In this document: positions 1 to 11,630 of the stretch, one piece after another | Numbering within the stretch: position 1 is the first letter of the stretch | How the letters are laid out: each line of letters opens with the position of its first letter | DNA from: Pomphorhynchus laevis | Taxonomy: Eukaryota; Acanthocephala; Palaeacanthocephala; Echinorhynchida; Pomphorhynchidae | NCBI GenBank assembly: GCA_012934845.2 | Contig: WNNJ02001312.1 | Span: 42,122 to 106,121 of the forward strand | Reading direction: 5' to 3' | DNA: 64,000 nucleotides | The notes under the pieces: model-generated | Seen by the model: only the letters and a program-made list of their open reading frames with translations | Told to the model about the DNA's origin: nothing | Database searches by the model: none | Program-made: the position numbers and the translations under genes

Positions 1-474
1 CTGCATCCGGAAAAAAAGCTGTGGTATCATCAGCGTAAACCACAAGATGTTGATTCCGTCTATACGGTTTAAAGAGAACAATTAAGTTAGCAAGAAATAA
101 GATAGTAGAAAGGAAGCCTTGAGGCACACTTGTAATTGGGTAGAACTGACGTGCATCAGATTTATCTTAGTAAAAGAATCGCTTAGTGTACAACAGCATC
201 TTCACCTGTTAACATTTTTCTCAGGCAGCCCGAGGACCTAGGAAAAAATATAACAAAAAATAGACCTGCGGTTGAATGCAGCAGAACGGTCCAGTAAAAC
301 AACTACAGCATGCTGATGACTGTTTTCTTGGCAAAATTTGTGCACTTCCCCGATAACTGAATTGACTGAGCGACCTTTCACAACCCCATGAAACCCAGGT
401 GGGATTAACTTGCTCCTACTTAAATAGTCGCGCTTTTTACGCGCAAGCGCTTTTTTATAAACAGATATGACCAA
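1..474 (-). pseudogene. LINE reverse transcriptase fragment
   Basis: Read leftwards from 474, the peptide contains HGVVKGRSVNSVI and VVVLLDRSAAFN, the fingers and first catalytic-Asp motif of non-LTR RTs. Further on, in a separate stretch, are SVPQGFLSTILF and VVYADDTTAF at about 1-130, the GVPQGS and YADD motifs. The order is right, but several frame breaks separate the pieces and the gene continues beyond base 1. The upstream part (475-700) is too decayed to read. The motif set fits jockey/CR1-type LINEs better than RTE or L1, but clade placement is a guess. Confidence 0.65.
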
Positions 475-2396
475 ATTTTGAATCGTTATGGCCGCGGGTT
501 TTTAGGACATGATGCCGGATTACTTTTTGCTGAAAACAATTTTCGACTGAAGGTTAATTCCTGCAATATCGGAGGGTGTGGCAAATAGCATTGTGATGTC
601 GACCTCCTTTCTCTAACTGTCTGTCAAAAGCTGACCAAAGTGAGTGGAGAGTGACTTAAGGGCTTTGGAGGCTCCTGGAATGGAACAAAGTAGTTCAGGA
701 TATGCGTGACGTAGATGTCCCTACTCTTGAAACCCTCAGGTAGGGATTGTTTGGAAGAAGGCATGGCTCCATAATTGTGTAAGGATAGTGAATCTTCCAA
801 AACCTTTATCAAGGCACATGTTTTCAATCAAACCGGATGCTCGTTCCATCAAGCTAGCAAATTTCTTTTTCTTGAAAATATCTCATAAAGAAGATTATAA
901 ATGGTTAAGGGGAGAAATACTCACCTTATCTCTGCTCAATTGGAATCTTTACCTAGAACTCAAATATTCTTTCGAGAGAGCCTTATTGAAGGAGACAGAG
1001 AGATTGACAAGGTGTAAAATTTTTGCTAAGACCTAGAGCTTAGTCGGAGTAAGATTGAAAATGCAACCTTTAAAGAAACGTAGTCGAAAGGATCCCTGTA
1101 GCTTGCGAAGTGAGGTAGGAATTAAATCGGAGCACACTCTTATTTCCTACAACAGTGAAACGTTTGATAGCTGCCTAGAAGAGGACAACTCTAATTGGAT
1201 CAAAGTGGAATCTCCTCAGCAGCGTATCATCATTTAGCCGCCAACGAAGTAGGTTATGTGAGGTGGACAGTTGCTGGCTCGACTGTTCAATACAGACGGG
1301 CTTTAACAGCCACTTCTCATGTAGCAGCAAAATATCGAGAAGTGAGTTTGTTGATGTGCTATGAAAGGTCATGACCTCTACCTAATAAACGATCAAGAGA
1401 TCACGATTCTTGTGAATCTCCCTTGGCCGAATTTAGATATTGGCAATGCTGTTGTATTTGCCGTAATTACAAAGTGTTATAGCTAAACAAGAAAGGGTTG
1501 GACAAGAGTAGTTCAGTAAGAGGGTAGATTTTAAGTAACTCTCAACTAGGGTTAGAATACCTTGAGATGAAGATGAGTGTGGAGGGGTTATGCACGGAGT
1601 ATAGTGGGCGTATATGTGTATAGTATAAATTGAGTAATGTCTTGGGGAGACTGGATCGATATGGTTTCTTGAAGAACTATTACATCTGCATCTCGACGAG
1701 AAAAATACGAAGAGCAGAAGCACCTCCTAACCGCTAGTAGTCGGAGGTGCTTTCATTAAATCTAATTGTCATTAAAATCAGACAAGTCGAGTTATCGTCA
1801 GCCAACATTAAAACGACCAAAACGTGAAACGCAGGTATTGGATCAGTAGCTGATAAGACCCACCAGTACTGAAATGTAGCGTACTGATGTTGCCTTATTG
1901 ATAGGATTAAAGCAACGTGCATAATAAAGTCAACAAAATTTCAATGGCAACAATGACTGCACAGGTATATCAATTTAAAATTAGAAAACAAACTATCGAT
2001 GACTAGTTTGATGCGTAATCATTAGGAGAAATAGGTAGTTTTCAAATTAAAGGTAGCACCTTACCCTACCAGCGATAACTTAATTTTGTTAGAACCAGTG
2101 GTCCTTGCCACTACTGGTTTAAACAGCAGACGGATCCATTCCACTAGCAATATTGGTTGGTTCTCATCATTATCTACTCCCGCTTTCGTCCAGTTTGCCT
2201 TCTTTTAGAGCTTTAACATGAAAGTACCAGAAGACGCGTTCTTTTCTTTGAGGTTAAAGTTGAACTCGTGTAAGTAGAGACGCTAATATGGAAGGTATCA
2301 AAAAATTAGTCAACATATCTTCTACCATTTTCACCATCGCCTTCATAGACGATTCATGGCGCTCTCAATAAGATGAGTAACCCCATCCATTAAGAT

Positions 2397-2660
2397 TTAA
2401 GATGTAGTAAGCTGGTCACAGGCAGCTACAACATCTGAAGCATTGCTCTTAGGCTGTTGATACTTAACCTGATAAGCCTCAAAGTACTGACATTTTCGTG
2501 ACCATGCCGGTTGATTGAGGCTACAATTTGGGCAGACTTGATCTAAGTGTGTGCAAACGCCTGTCGAGTGATTGTCGGCGCAAATCAATCATCTCTTTTC
2601 CGACGTACGAACAAAGCCCCAATGCCTTATTCGTGACAGTTTGGGCAGTGGGGGTACGTG
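2397..2660 (-). pseudogene. LINE ORF1 Cys-knuckle region
   Basis: The minus-strand peptide contains CPNCSLNQPAWSRKC, a close match to the last Cys knuckle of gag-like ORF1 proteins of jockey-superfamily LINEs (C-x2-C ... PAWS-x-KC). Just upstream, in another frame, CPNCHE is followed by Gly and Cys codons that would form an earlier knuckle. Such knuckles bind nucleic acid in the retroelement RNP. The peptide at 2694-2906 (IQPDMDEENLL) could be the preceding RRM-like part. Broken frames; no function now. Confidence 0.55.
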
Positions 2661-3277
2661 TATTCATCACATGCGATGAACCTGAAAATTAGATTATACC
2701 CTAGGAAGGGGTTGGGTTTTTAATTTTCTAATCGTAATGCATTCTGATGTGAAGTGTTGCAGAATGCAATTGGTATCGTTGATCCGAATTTGCCTTTTAT
2801 AAATGTTTTGTAGATCGAATTTATTATGCAGAGATAACAGATTTTCTTCATCCATGTCGGGTTGTATGTTCATAATTTTTAGTTTCCATAATAGGTTTAT
2901 GTTCAAAAGAATCGAATTCGCTCAAGGTAGACTTGAAGAAGACAGCATAAGTTTCTGCGAGGTCATCATATAAACCGAAATACGGAAAGTACCTGGTAAT
3001 TTCCTGGCAGAGTTATAAACTACTCGATCAACGTAGTTTAAAAAAGGCTGGAATTGCAGTTTACAATAGTTCATAATCATTATTGTACTAATCTTGATCT
3101 CTACCGAGTTAACTACCTTCCTTGATTGAGGACGTTCGACTGTAGGTCCTTGATTAGTACTTACCAATCCTGATTCATCAATTCTATGTTGATGTTTGTC
3201 TTTTTTGGAATACGTTTGATCCTAAGCGTTGCACTATTACTTTTTTCAGCCGGAATTACTTAAAGTGAGATCATATT

Positions 3278-4105
3278 GCATGACCAAACATAGCAAAGGG
3301 ACCTAATACATGTTAATGATGTATTTCATTTGATCTGATATTTTATTCAGATTAGCTAACTGAGTCTACGTATGAATTAAAATAAAGATAAATAAAAAAT
3401 AAATAATTAAATAATTAACAATTATATAAGATTTTATATAATTTTTATAAAGTAAGAATTTAAAATAAAATTTAATTTTAATGAATGTTACAGTATAATT
3501 TTAATATCATTTTAATATAATATAAATTTTATATTATATTAAGATATATTACATGTAATATATTTAAAAATGTAACTATCATAATTTTAAGATTTGCAAT
3601 ATTGGTAAAAGTTTTAATAAATTTATTAATAAATAATATGGCGAGTTATAGAATTAAGATTAAAGGTCATCTGTAAAACTATGTTATTTCAGCATAACAT
3701 GTAATTTTAACTGCTTAATTTTCCGATGAATTATTCATCCAAACAAAACTACAAGTATCTGTGAGACGACCATAAACTGCTCTGTTCATATGAATTGTTC
3801 ATCCAAACAAAACTACTGCCATAAAGCTGATTTGTTCATGATTTTTTGCTTCTCGGTATACAACTCTAGTAATTAAAGTATTAAACTAAAGCTACATATT
3901 TTTTATTGCAAGTAAATTTAGAAATGTAAATATCTTAATCTTAAAGATTATTTTTATAATCCATAATTAATAGTAAACCATGCGTTAGAATAAAGATCGC
4001 AGGTCATCTGGAGGAACTGCTATGTTATTAGGTTTCGGCACTCTGTTCCTCAACTCAACATGTATGCCAAATGCATGCTAATAATGTATTTCCTCTAAGG
4101 TAATT
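3278..4105 (-). repeat. Diverged tandem remnants of Naiad terminal repeat
   Basis: 3278-3335 matches the end of the Naiad pseudo-LTR (pLTR) seen at 20990-21045, including the string taatgatgtattt. A second pLTR begins at about 3350 (agctaactgagtctacgta) and ends at about 4105 (ggaggaactgctatgtta ... aatgtatttcctct). It has grown by local duplication: a catccaaacaaaacta phrase occurs at 3737 and 3791. Head-to-tail partial pLTRs are typical of Penelope-like insertions. Divergence from other copies in the window is high, so this is older than 20699-24474. Confidence 0.6.
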
Positions 4106-4195
4106 CCTTACGAAACTGTTGCGACTCAACACAGACCAGTTATCTGCAAGATACGGTTTATAAATAAGAAGTCGACAATGCTACCACGCAATGGA

Positions 4196-6280
4196 CTAGT
4201 ACGGATAAAGTGATGAAGGATGAAAGAAAGCGAGATAGATCTTGTCGAGGACATTGTCTTGCCTCCCATCACAACGATAGAAGAGACGTGAACAAATGTG
4301 AAGGAGCAAATACATAGCTCTGCGAAGAAATATTGCGGAGTGGTAAAGGCTGGAAGGCGTAAAATAGAAAAATGTGCCTGGTTGTGTACCGAGGAAGTGA
4401 AGGAGGCAGTGAGGGAAAAGAAGAAGAAATATCATGCTTTTCTACAGGTGAAAACCTTGGAAAATTGGAATGTATATAAGGATGCCCGAAAACGCGCAAA
4501 GTGTGTAGTTGCTGCTACTAACAACAGAAAGCAGAAGGCCCTGTATGATGAATTAAACAGTAGGCAAGGGTAAAATACATTAAACCGACTAGCTAAAAAT
4601 CGACAAAAACAGAGTGAGGACATTAGGCGTTTTCATGTTATCAATGACGTCACTGAAAAACTGACAAATGATAAGGAAAAGGTGTGTGAAATATGGAGGA
4701 AACACTATGAGATGATCAGCACAACTGAATTTCATCATCCACCGATTCCCTATATCAATCATGTTCTCGGTCCTATGGAAGAAATCAATAAGGAAGAAGT
4801 TACAGCAGTCTTAAATAATTCACGATCGGGAAAGGTTACAGGCACAGACGATATACCATCTGAATTGTGGAAGTCATCATACTGGCAACCGGTAGAATGG
4901 CTCACAGCGTTCTTAAACAGGGTATTGTGGGAAAGACAAATACCTCGTGACTGGACTGAGAGTGTGACTGTGCCGATTTGGAAACATAAGGGAAGTCCAG
5001 CAGATTGCTCAAACTACCGCCTGGTTAGGCTATTATCGCACACGACGAAGATTCTGGAAAGAGTAATTGAGCGAAGACTTCGGCTTATTGCGGAGTTGGT
5101 GTGAACCAAACTGGATTTGTGAAAAGATGCCGAACAATAAACGGTATTTACACTTTAAGGCAGTTAATGGAAAAACACCGCAAAAAAACTCAAACCACTG
5201 AATATTATATTTCTTGACTTCGAAAAGGCGTTCGATAGAGTAACCATGAACGTTATCTGGTTCGCACTATGACGACATAATGTGCCAAAGGATATGGTTG
5301 AGTGGGTAAAGATACTGTACACGCACTCGGTGAATAAAGTGAAATCTGCCACTGGACTGTCACAGTCATTCCAAATAAGTGTAGGAGTACACCAAGGATC
5401 CGTTTTATCACCCCTCATGTTCATCCAAGTCATGAATGCAATCACTAACGACCTACAATGGCCTGTTCCGTTGACTATCCTGTACGCTGATGATGTAATG
5501 GTTGCATTCGAGGATAAAACGAAATTGTAGCTACATGTCCGTGCGTGGAAAGATCAGCTGGAAAAATACGGCCTACGCCTAAATCTTAAGAAGACAGTTA
5601 TGCTGAGCACAGGATATTCCGCAGCAGATAACTTCCAGATAGATGGATAGCATTAAAACGAAAGAGGACTTTCCATATCTGAGCAGCACCGTAGCATCAG
5701 ACGGATCGATTGCAGTTGAGATCATTATGAGGATCAAATGTGCGTGGGCAAAATGGCAAGCGATGACTGGCGTAATATATGATAAGAAAATGCCAGATTA
5801 TCTTAAATCAAAGATACACCGCACCGTCATTCGCCCAGTCCCACTGTATGAAGCAGAGTGCAGGCCTGCTACAAACGAAACTGCACACAAATTAGCAGCG
5901 ATGGAAATGTGAATGCTGAGGTGGATGAGGGGCATCACACAGCTCGATTATGTAAGAAACGAAATTATCCGAAAAAGGTTTGAAGTTCAGCCGATTGAGG
6001 AAAAATTGCGGGAAGCCCGATTACAATGGTTTGGTCATGTAATCCGCTTAAACACAACCACCGTCATAAAGAGTGGGATGAACCTGGTTGTATCAAGGAA
6101 ACGACTTTTTGGGCGTCCTAAGCAGAGATGGCTGAACACAATAAAAAATGATATGATAGTAGATGAGGTAACGGAAGAATGTGCAAAAGACAGGGAAAAG
6201 TGGAAGCATTTGTTCAAAAAGGCGGACTCCGTAACAAAGCGAAACAAACGATAAAGAAAAAGAAGAAATAGTACAATCTC
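4196..6280 (+). mobile_element. RTE-clade LINE, 5'-truncated
   Basis: A non-LTR retrotransposon of RTE type. Only the end of the pre-RT region, the RT and the characteristic C-terminal domain remain; no endonuclease is recognisable, so the copy is 5'-truncated. It ends in an A-rich tail (about 6252-6272). It sits between two pieces of a Naiad end (to 4105 and from 6281), which dates the insertion after that Naiad. Confidence 0.85.
4298..6254 (+). pseudogene. RTE reverse transcriptase, broken
   Basis: Peptide pieces in order: pre-RT helical region (4298-4573); RT fingers with SGKVTGTDDIPSELWK and CSNYRLVRLLSHTTKILERV (4682-5104); GVHQGSVLSPLMF and ILYADDVMV (5282-5530); connection region (5643-5912); and the RTE-specific C-terminus with LRWMRGITQLD, LREARLQWFGHVIR and GRPKQRW (5913-6254). 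The WFGHV ... GRPK block is diagnostic of RTE. At least four frame breaks or stops separate the pieces, including stops at 5102-5104, 5528-5530 and 5910-5912. In intact relatives this protein nicks DNA and copies its own RNA at the target. Confidence 0.85.
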
Positions 6281-6350
6281 TTATTCTAGCATGAAGTATT
6301 TACTATCCATAAAAATTTCCCAATTAAGAGTTACATATTTCAATCATTAT
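6281..6350 (-). repeat. Naiad 3' remnant right of the RTE insertion
   Basis: The string ccataaaaattt with its surroundings matches the end of the Naiad coding region at 21050-21115 (last residues FLWMDNK plus 3' sequence). It continues the element interrupted at about 4105. Confidence 0.55.
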
Positions 6351-6718
6351 AAGAGTTTGTATCAACCACACACTAATCAATGTGATTGGATAAAAGGTAT
6401 CATGTAAATTAGACGGCCGTAAAATCGTCATTTACTTCCGCCGACAGCCGATACTATTAATATTAATCGACCGTAATACGATAGTAATTGTGTTTTGGAT
6501 AGTAATCGTGCTTTGAAATTTCGGTGCAGGATTAACACAAATTTATTTCTAAATTTCACTAGCATCATCAGAAAACAATATGTTCACTTATCATTAATTT
6601 CAAAACACATTTTGTTTCAGAATTGTGTTGTGCTTTATAAAAAAAATTTGTTCAGTAATCCTAACTTTATACATTCCTGCTAAAAGTTTGTCTACTTATA
6701 GTGTAAAGCAGTTCTTAC

Positions 6719-6873
6719 TATTTGGCAGAATCGTTCAAATGAAACTCCCTTCTCCGAAAATAACATATTTGTATTCCTTCATCAGCCCAGAGAGATTTAA
6801 TCGCTGAATGTTGTCTACTATCGATAGTGCATACATCTTCATCATCTATTGATAGCACAACTTCAGCATTTTC
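6719..6873 (-). CDS. GNAQ: Gq-class G-protein alpha subunit, exon 3
   Basis: Minus-strand exon of 155 nt with acceptor TTTTTCTTGCAG and donor GTAAGA. It encodes 51 residues plus two bases of the next codon. Diagnostic matches to the helical domain of Gq-class subunits are [27 protein letters not shown] and the split Tyr codon at the end (SAKY). It begins in phase 0, directly compatible with the end of exon 2, from which it is separated by a 47-bp intron (6874-6920). The N-terminal half ([14 protein letters not shown]) is divergent, as this loop is in other phyla. No following exon (YLxDxDRI ...) was found to the left. Confidence 0.9.
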
Positions 6874-6920
6874 CTGCAAGAAAAATGTGTAAATTGACTA
6901 TTAATTTTTTTAACAATTAC

Positions 6921-7105
6921 AAAGTTATCCGGATTGCTGTACAACATGTCGAAAGATTTCATAGCCCGAATTAAAGTTGTTATTGCTAAGAATGTATTCT
7001 GGTATATGGATTTTATATATCCCTTCCGCTCTTCCTCTGTGTAACCTGATCCATGGATAATCCGCATTTGTTTAATAAAGGTACTTTTACCGCTTTCTCC
7101 TGTAC
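6921..7105 (-). CDS. GNAQ: Gq-class G-protein alpha subunit, exon 2
   Basis: 185-nt minus-strand exon after acceptor TATAAACTAG, ending at donor GTAATT. Together with the last base of exon 1 it encodes the P-loop GTGESGKST (GTP phosphate binding), then [13 protein letters not shown] and the first helices of the helical domain ([15 protein letters not shown]). MRIIHGSGY is typical of Gq rather than Gi, Gs or G12. The protein couples seven-pass receptors to phospholipase C beta at the plasma membrane. The start phase (1) matches exon 1, the reading frame is intact, and the exon borders fall at the conserved Gq-alpha positions as I remember them. Confidence 0.95.
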
Positions 7106-7350
7106 CTAGTTTATAATAAAAATATAACATTCAAAAAATATTAATTTTTTAAAGATTTTGTACATTTATTATAATCATATGAAATTGGCTCGTAAATTTC
7201 CACGACATAAATTATACGTTTGAAACTAAATAGTAAGAATAATTGATCATTAGTAATAATTAAGTAATAAGCTAATTAATAAATTAAATTTTGATGATAA
7301 TCTTGTGATACAAATAATTTAAATCGGAGTGATACATTCTGGGAGGGAAG

Positions 7351-7845
7351 TAATTATTTTTTTATCTAAATGCCATTACCAGTAAAAAAGAAATTGAATA
7401 TTTCTTCAATATTTCGTTCGCTAATATTTCGTTCGTGTAGTCTATAGGATTGGGTGTAGGGATTGCATAAGTACATACATAGGACAAAATAGACTTACTC
7501 TAAAACAAGATTAGGAGAACATAAGAAGGCACTCACAACATTAGCGCAGTCGGCATTAGCCGACCGTGCTTACCAAACTGCTCATGACATCGACTTTGAC
7601 AATGTGTCAGTTTTGATTTCCGAGCCTAACTTAAAACACCGATTAGTTATGGAGGCTGTCGCGATAAAGTTCCTCGAACCAAATTTGAATGTCCAAAATG
7701 ATTTTGTTTTTCATCCATTGTAACTTAACTTGTTTAATTGTTTCAGATACTTCTTGATAATGTCCGCAGTTAGCGAACGAAATATCGAAGAAATAATCAA
7801 TTTCTTTTTTCTGGGAATGGCATTTAGATACAGAAATAATAATTT
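7351..7845 (+). mobile_element. Truncated Penelope-like element with inverted flanks, in Gq-alpha intron 1
   Basis: A short coding remnant is flanked by imperfect inverted repeats of about 75 bp: 7351-7424 and 7770-7843. Shared strings, read inward, include tctaaatgccatt and atatttcgttcgctaa. Penelope-like insertions are known for partial inverted terminal repeats at one end, so the arrangement fits a heavily 5'-truncated copy. It lies antisense to the host gene. The family differs from the Naiad and from the 15360-17930 element. Confidence 0.65.
7437..7723 (+). pseudogene. C-terminal GIY-YIG endonuclease remnant of a Penelope-like element
   Basis: The peptide reads YRIGCRDC ... TYIGQNRLTLK, then, after one frame break at about 7503, TRLGEHKKALTT, SALADRAYQTAHDIDFDN, EAVAIKFLEPNLNVQND and a stop at 7721-7723. 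YIGQ ... R ... EH is the GIY-YIG nuclease core. The Glu-containing helix (MEAVAIKF) and the terminal LN pair match C-terminal endonucleases of canonical Penelope-like elements. Only the last part of the domain is left and there is no RT, so it is inactive. Confidence 0.75.
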
Positions 7846-8013
7846 TCCGAAAATTAAATAACTCTGTACATTAGCCTCCTTGGTAAACGAGCTCTTACTG
7901 GGATGTGACCTTTCTAATTGTTGATGATAAATTTCATTAATTACATGCCATGTAATATTACAAACATTAGAGTAAGTTCTGAGTTAGTTCTTATGATTAC
8001 ATCAATTAACTGT

Positions 8014-8112
8014 TGTGGTATCACATTTAATTACTTTATCATTTTATATTTAACTTTACCTACTATTTGTAGATTCGTGAATAAAAGCCATTTATTCTCT
8101 CTGGTTATCACA
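8014..8112 (+). repeat. 5' LTR of the gypsy-type copy
   Basis: 99 bp, TG ... CA, preceded by the ACTGT duplication. It contains AATAAA within GAATAAAAGCC, a plausible polyadenylation signal near its end. Confidence 0.9.
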
Positions 8113-10561
8113 ATTTTATTCACGAATTGTCTTGATGGATACTCTGTTCAAGCCGGATACACTCAAACTAACGACAGACTGTCCTGAAGCAGAACGCGAA
8201 TGGCGTCACTGGCGATATCGCTTCGAAACATTTATCAAACGCATCAAAACGGATTCACAAGATGACAAACTTGATCTCCTGAAAATCTCAATTTCCGCTC
8301 AATTATTCGACAAGATTGACGAGTGCCTGGATTATGATTCAGCAATGGATGTCCTCGACAAAGCATTCATAAAATCTACAAATTCGGTTTACAAACGACA
8401 TCTACTGTGTTCTGCACGACAAACTCTCGATGAATCGATATCTAACTATGTGGATCGTCTTGAAACACTTGCGCGACAATGCACCTTCAAAGATGTGAAA
8501 GCTAAGGAGCTGCGCGATATTCTTATTTGCGATTCATTTATTACGGGTTTACAATCGAACGAGATTCGTCAACGCATACTCGAGACTAATGACATCGACA
8601 AAGAGAAAGCTTATCAAGTCGCTCGAACGATTGAAGCAGCTCAAACTCAATCAAACGAATATCGACACACATCCGAATTCACAGTAAATGCCTTAAGGGA
8701 AACCAAAGGTTCAAAAGGAAATACTGATATTTCTGAAAGTGAAGAATCTATTGCCAATAGCTCAAAAGATCAACAAGAAAAGGTGCTACTTTTGTGGTGG
8801 AGTTATGCATACACGAAATCGTTGTCCAGCCCGGGATGCTGAATGTTCATTCTGCTTAAAACGTGGACACTACGAAAACGTTTGTCGAACTAAGTTGCTT
8901 CGATCTCGACGAAAATACAATCGTAGTACTCGACCATACGCGTCCGACTGTGAATCACTTAATATCATATCCTGTCAAAATGCAAATGGTGATACACCTA
9001 AACTTGACGACATGACGGTACAAGTTCGCGTTGGAACGCAACAGCTAGATGCTCTTATCGATACAGGGAGCTCTTCCAACTTTGTCGATTCATCAGTTAT
9101 TCGAAAAGTAGGTATTCCTACAGAATCTTGTTGTGTTAGGATTTCCATGGCTAATTCATCATTTACATCCGTATGCAATGAACGATGCGTATTACCGATA
9201 TCTTACTGTGACCGAAACTATACTGACATTCAATGCTTCGTCATGCATCATCTTTGTCGTGATCTCATACTTGGTAATCCATTCCTGCGCTTGCATTCAA
9301 GTGTTTCCATTCGACTTCGAGGAAATGCTAAGCAAGAAACATTAACCATTGGGCAACTATCGAGCATGGAAATCGATATACCGTCGTTATTTTCAGACTA
9401 TTTTAAAAACTAGAAACCTGCAGCAATTCCGTCCCGGCGCCGTAATATCGAAGATCGCCGCTTTATTGCTTCGGAAGTAAAACGGATGTTGTCCGAAGGC
9501 ATCATCGAGCGCAGTCGCTCACCGTGGCGTGCGCAAGTTCTTATTGTAAACAGAGAAGGACGTCGTCGTCTAGTAGTAGATTACTCGCAGACCGTAAATA
9601 GATTCACGGTCCTCGACGCTTATCCCATGCCCCGAATTGACGACCTGATCGATACCATATCGTCCAATAACGTGTTTAGCACCCTCGATTTAAAAAGTGC
9701 TTACCATCAAGTTCCTTTGCGAGCAAACGAAAAATTCTTGACCGCATTCGAGGCAGATGGTCAACTCTATCAATTTCAGCGTATGCCTTTTGGACTCACG
9801 AATGCTGTAGCCGCCTTCCAGCGAATAATCAACGAGATCATAGAGAAAGAAAACTTAACCGGCACCTCAACTGGCTCGACATCTCATGATCGAACGCTAT
9901 AACGGTATATTATGTAGCGCTGTACTTTTGCGGCTTAGAGACTACAATCGTCCGGTTGCTGCTTGGGAAACGGTCCTCGCTGAAAGCCTTCAATCTATTC
10001 GAGGACTATTATGCACATCAACTGGCTCGACACCTCATGATCGAATCTTCAACTTCTCTAGAAGCCCATTAATTAAATTCAATTTACCAGAATGGCTCCG
10101 TCGTCCCGGATCTGTATTCGTGCGAAACTTCTACAAACACGACAAATACGACGATAAATTGCTCAAAGCTAAACTGATAAACGCGAATCCAAACACGGCT
10201 CATATCGAACTTCCATCTGGGAAAGAAGCAAATATTTCAATTCGACACCTATCTCGTTATCCTTCAAAAACCTCCATTTACAAGGATTCAGACAGTTCGG
10301 ATATTCGTAGTTCGGGATTGTCAAGGGACGGAGATGACGACTGTCAAGATAGCTTCGATAGGAACCAGCCAGACTATGAAGATGATAACAATAACGGAAA
10401 GCAATATGATGCCACTGACAATATCGATATGAACTTGAGTTCAAAGAGGACATCAATTCCTGAGGCAAACCATCATCCCGTGACAACTAGAGAATTCTAC
10501 CGACGAAGTACAAGAAGTCGAAGAAGTCCTGCATACTTCCAAAACTATCACATGGGATGAA

Positions 10562-10660
10562 TGTGGTATCACATTTAATTACTTTATCATTTTATAATTA
10601 ACTTTACCTACTATTTGTAGATTCGTGAATAAAAGCCATTTATTCTCTCCGGTTATCACA
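10562..10660 (+). repeat. 3' LTR of the gypsy-type copy
   Basis: 99 bp, about 98 percent identical to the 5' LTR, followed by ACTGT, the second copy of the 5-bp target duplication. Confidence 0.9.
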
Positions 10661-10665
10661 ACTGT

Positions 10666-11630
10666 GCCTACGGATTTTGTACTATAAATATGCAATTTGT
10701 TTTAAATTATCAATTAATAAAAAATTCTTCCATTTTGAGTAATGAGTTTGTCGGAATATCAAAATTTAATAAAACTCTTTATTTGTGAATACTGTTTAAA
10801 TAATATCAATTATTGTTGTACATATTGAATAAAATTATGGCAAAAGTCAGTTACGTTATTGATTTCACTATATGCTCACTTAAAATCAATTTTAATAGTA
10901 AAATCAGTAATTTATACCTCATGACGAGGACTATCTATGGTCTATAAACAATAATATTTGATTGTCTTCATCACTATAAAAAGATTGATTTTATATCAAG
11001 ACTATACATTTATTTAATATATGTATCACACTATATAATATTTAATATTAAAATCAATAAATTAATATATAATCATAATAATCGAATATATAATAATTCC
11101 GATAAGATTACTTTCGTGTGCCAACTTATTTGTTTCTTTGGCATTTTTATCCACACGAGAAAAAGAGAGAATATATATAATATATAATTATATATACATA
11201 TATAATTATATATGTATCACTATATAATATTATAATCAATAAATTAATATGTTCTAATATAATCAACACTAGATATTGATTATATTATATCATTTAAGGG
11301 GAATCTTTATCAGTTTTTTCGAAAGCAATAGTCGTAATCCCTTCGATTTTTTCATTTTTGTGTTGTTAACCAACTTACAACGAGCATTTGGCTCTTAAGT
11401 TGTTGTAGATAAAGATTTATTTTGATAATAAGTTATAAAAAATTAAAATTACATGATAAGTTAAAGTTCAAGTAATTTTTACTTGTAAAACTGACTTAAC
11501 GTTACATTAGGATAATGAAAACGTTTTTATTTTGAAAACCATTCGTCTTCTTTGTCCTTTTAAACTTTTTTCTCAAGTGGCAATGACTTTATATAATGAC
11601 AATTGAAAAATTTAAGTTGTAAAAGCTTAC
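10666..11630. other. Remainder of Gq-alpha intron 1, AT-rich
   Basis: No coding potential. Low-complexity TA-rich patches (about 11170-11240) and nothing else recognised. Confidence 0.6.

Larger units (their letters stand above)
1..3170 (-). mobile_element. Degraded LINE with ORF1, probable endonuclease trace and RT
   Basis: Three pieces on the minus strand lie in the order expected of a jockey/CR1-like LINE. ORF1-like peptides with Cys knuckles are at about 2400-3170. A short stretch with DILLLHEKWL, resembling the start of an APE endonuclease, is at about 1180-1372. RT motifs occupy 1-474 and run off the left edge. Frames are heavily broken and the sequence between the pieces is hardly readable, so this is an old copy. 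That the three pieces are one element is inferred from order and spacing only. Two short plus-strand reading frames inside (788-1036, 1055-1237) resemble nothing I know. Confidence 0.5.
8014..10660 (+). mobile_element. Ty3/gypsy-type LTR retrotransposon copy (CsRn1-like), broken
   Basis: A compact LTR element in intron 1 of the Gq-alpha gene, antisense to it. It has 99-bp terminal repeats starting TG and ending CA and a perfect 5-bp target duplication (ACTGT at 8009-8013 and 10661-10665). Recognisable parts in order: gag-like protein (from 8132), zinc knuckle region (about 8783-8885), aspartic protease (about 9050), N-terminal part of RT (about 9486-9850), and the C-terminal part of integrase with a basic tail (about 9886-10560). 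The integrase tail resembles CsRn1 elements of flatworms. The copy is incomplete and broken, with a handful of breaks. The near-identical LTRs (about 98 percent) indicate recent insertion. Confidence 0.9.

Noticed and set aside
788-1237. Two plus-strand reading frames of 82 and 60 codons
   Set aside because: No recognisable motif, no splice context, and they overlap the decayed minus-strand LINE.
1711-1750. Hairpin gcacctcc ... ggaggtgc as a regulatory element
   Set aside because: Short stem inside decayed LINE sequence with no conserved counterpart in the window.
2210-3300. Downstream exons of the Gq-alpha gene left of the RTE element
   Set aside because: I looked for exon 4 (YLxDxDRI) and the VGGQRSERRK exon on the minus strand between 1 and 6700 and found neither.
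11170-11240. Promoter or origin signal in TATA-rich DNA
   Set aside because: The whole region is AT-rich and such strings occur everywhere by chance.
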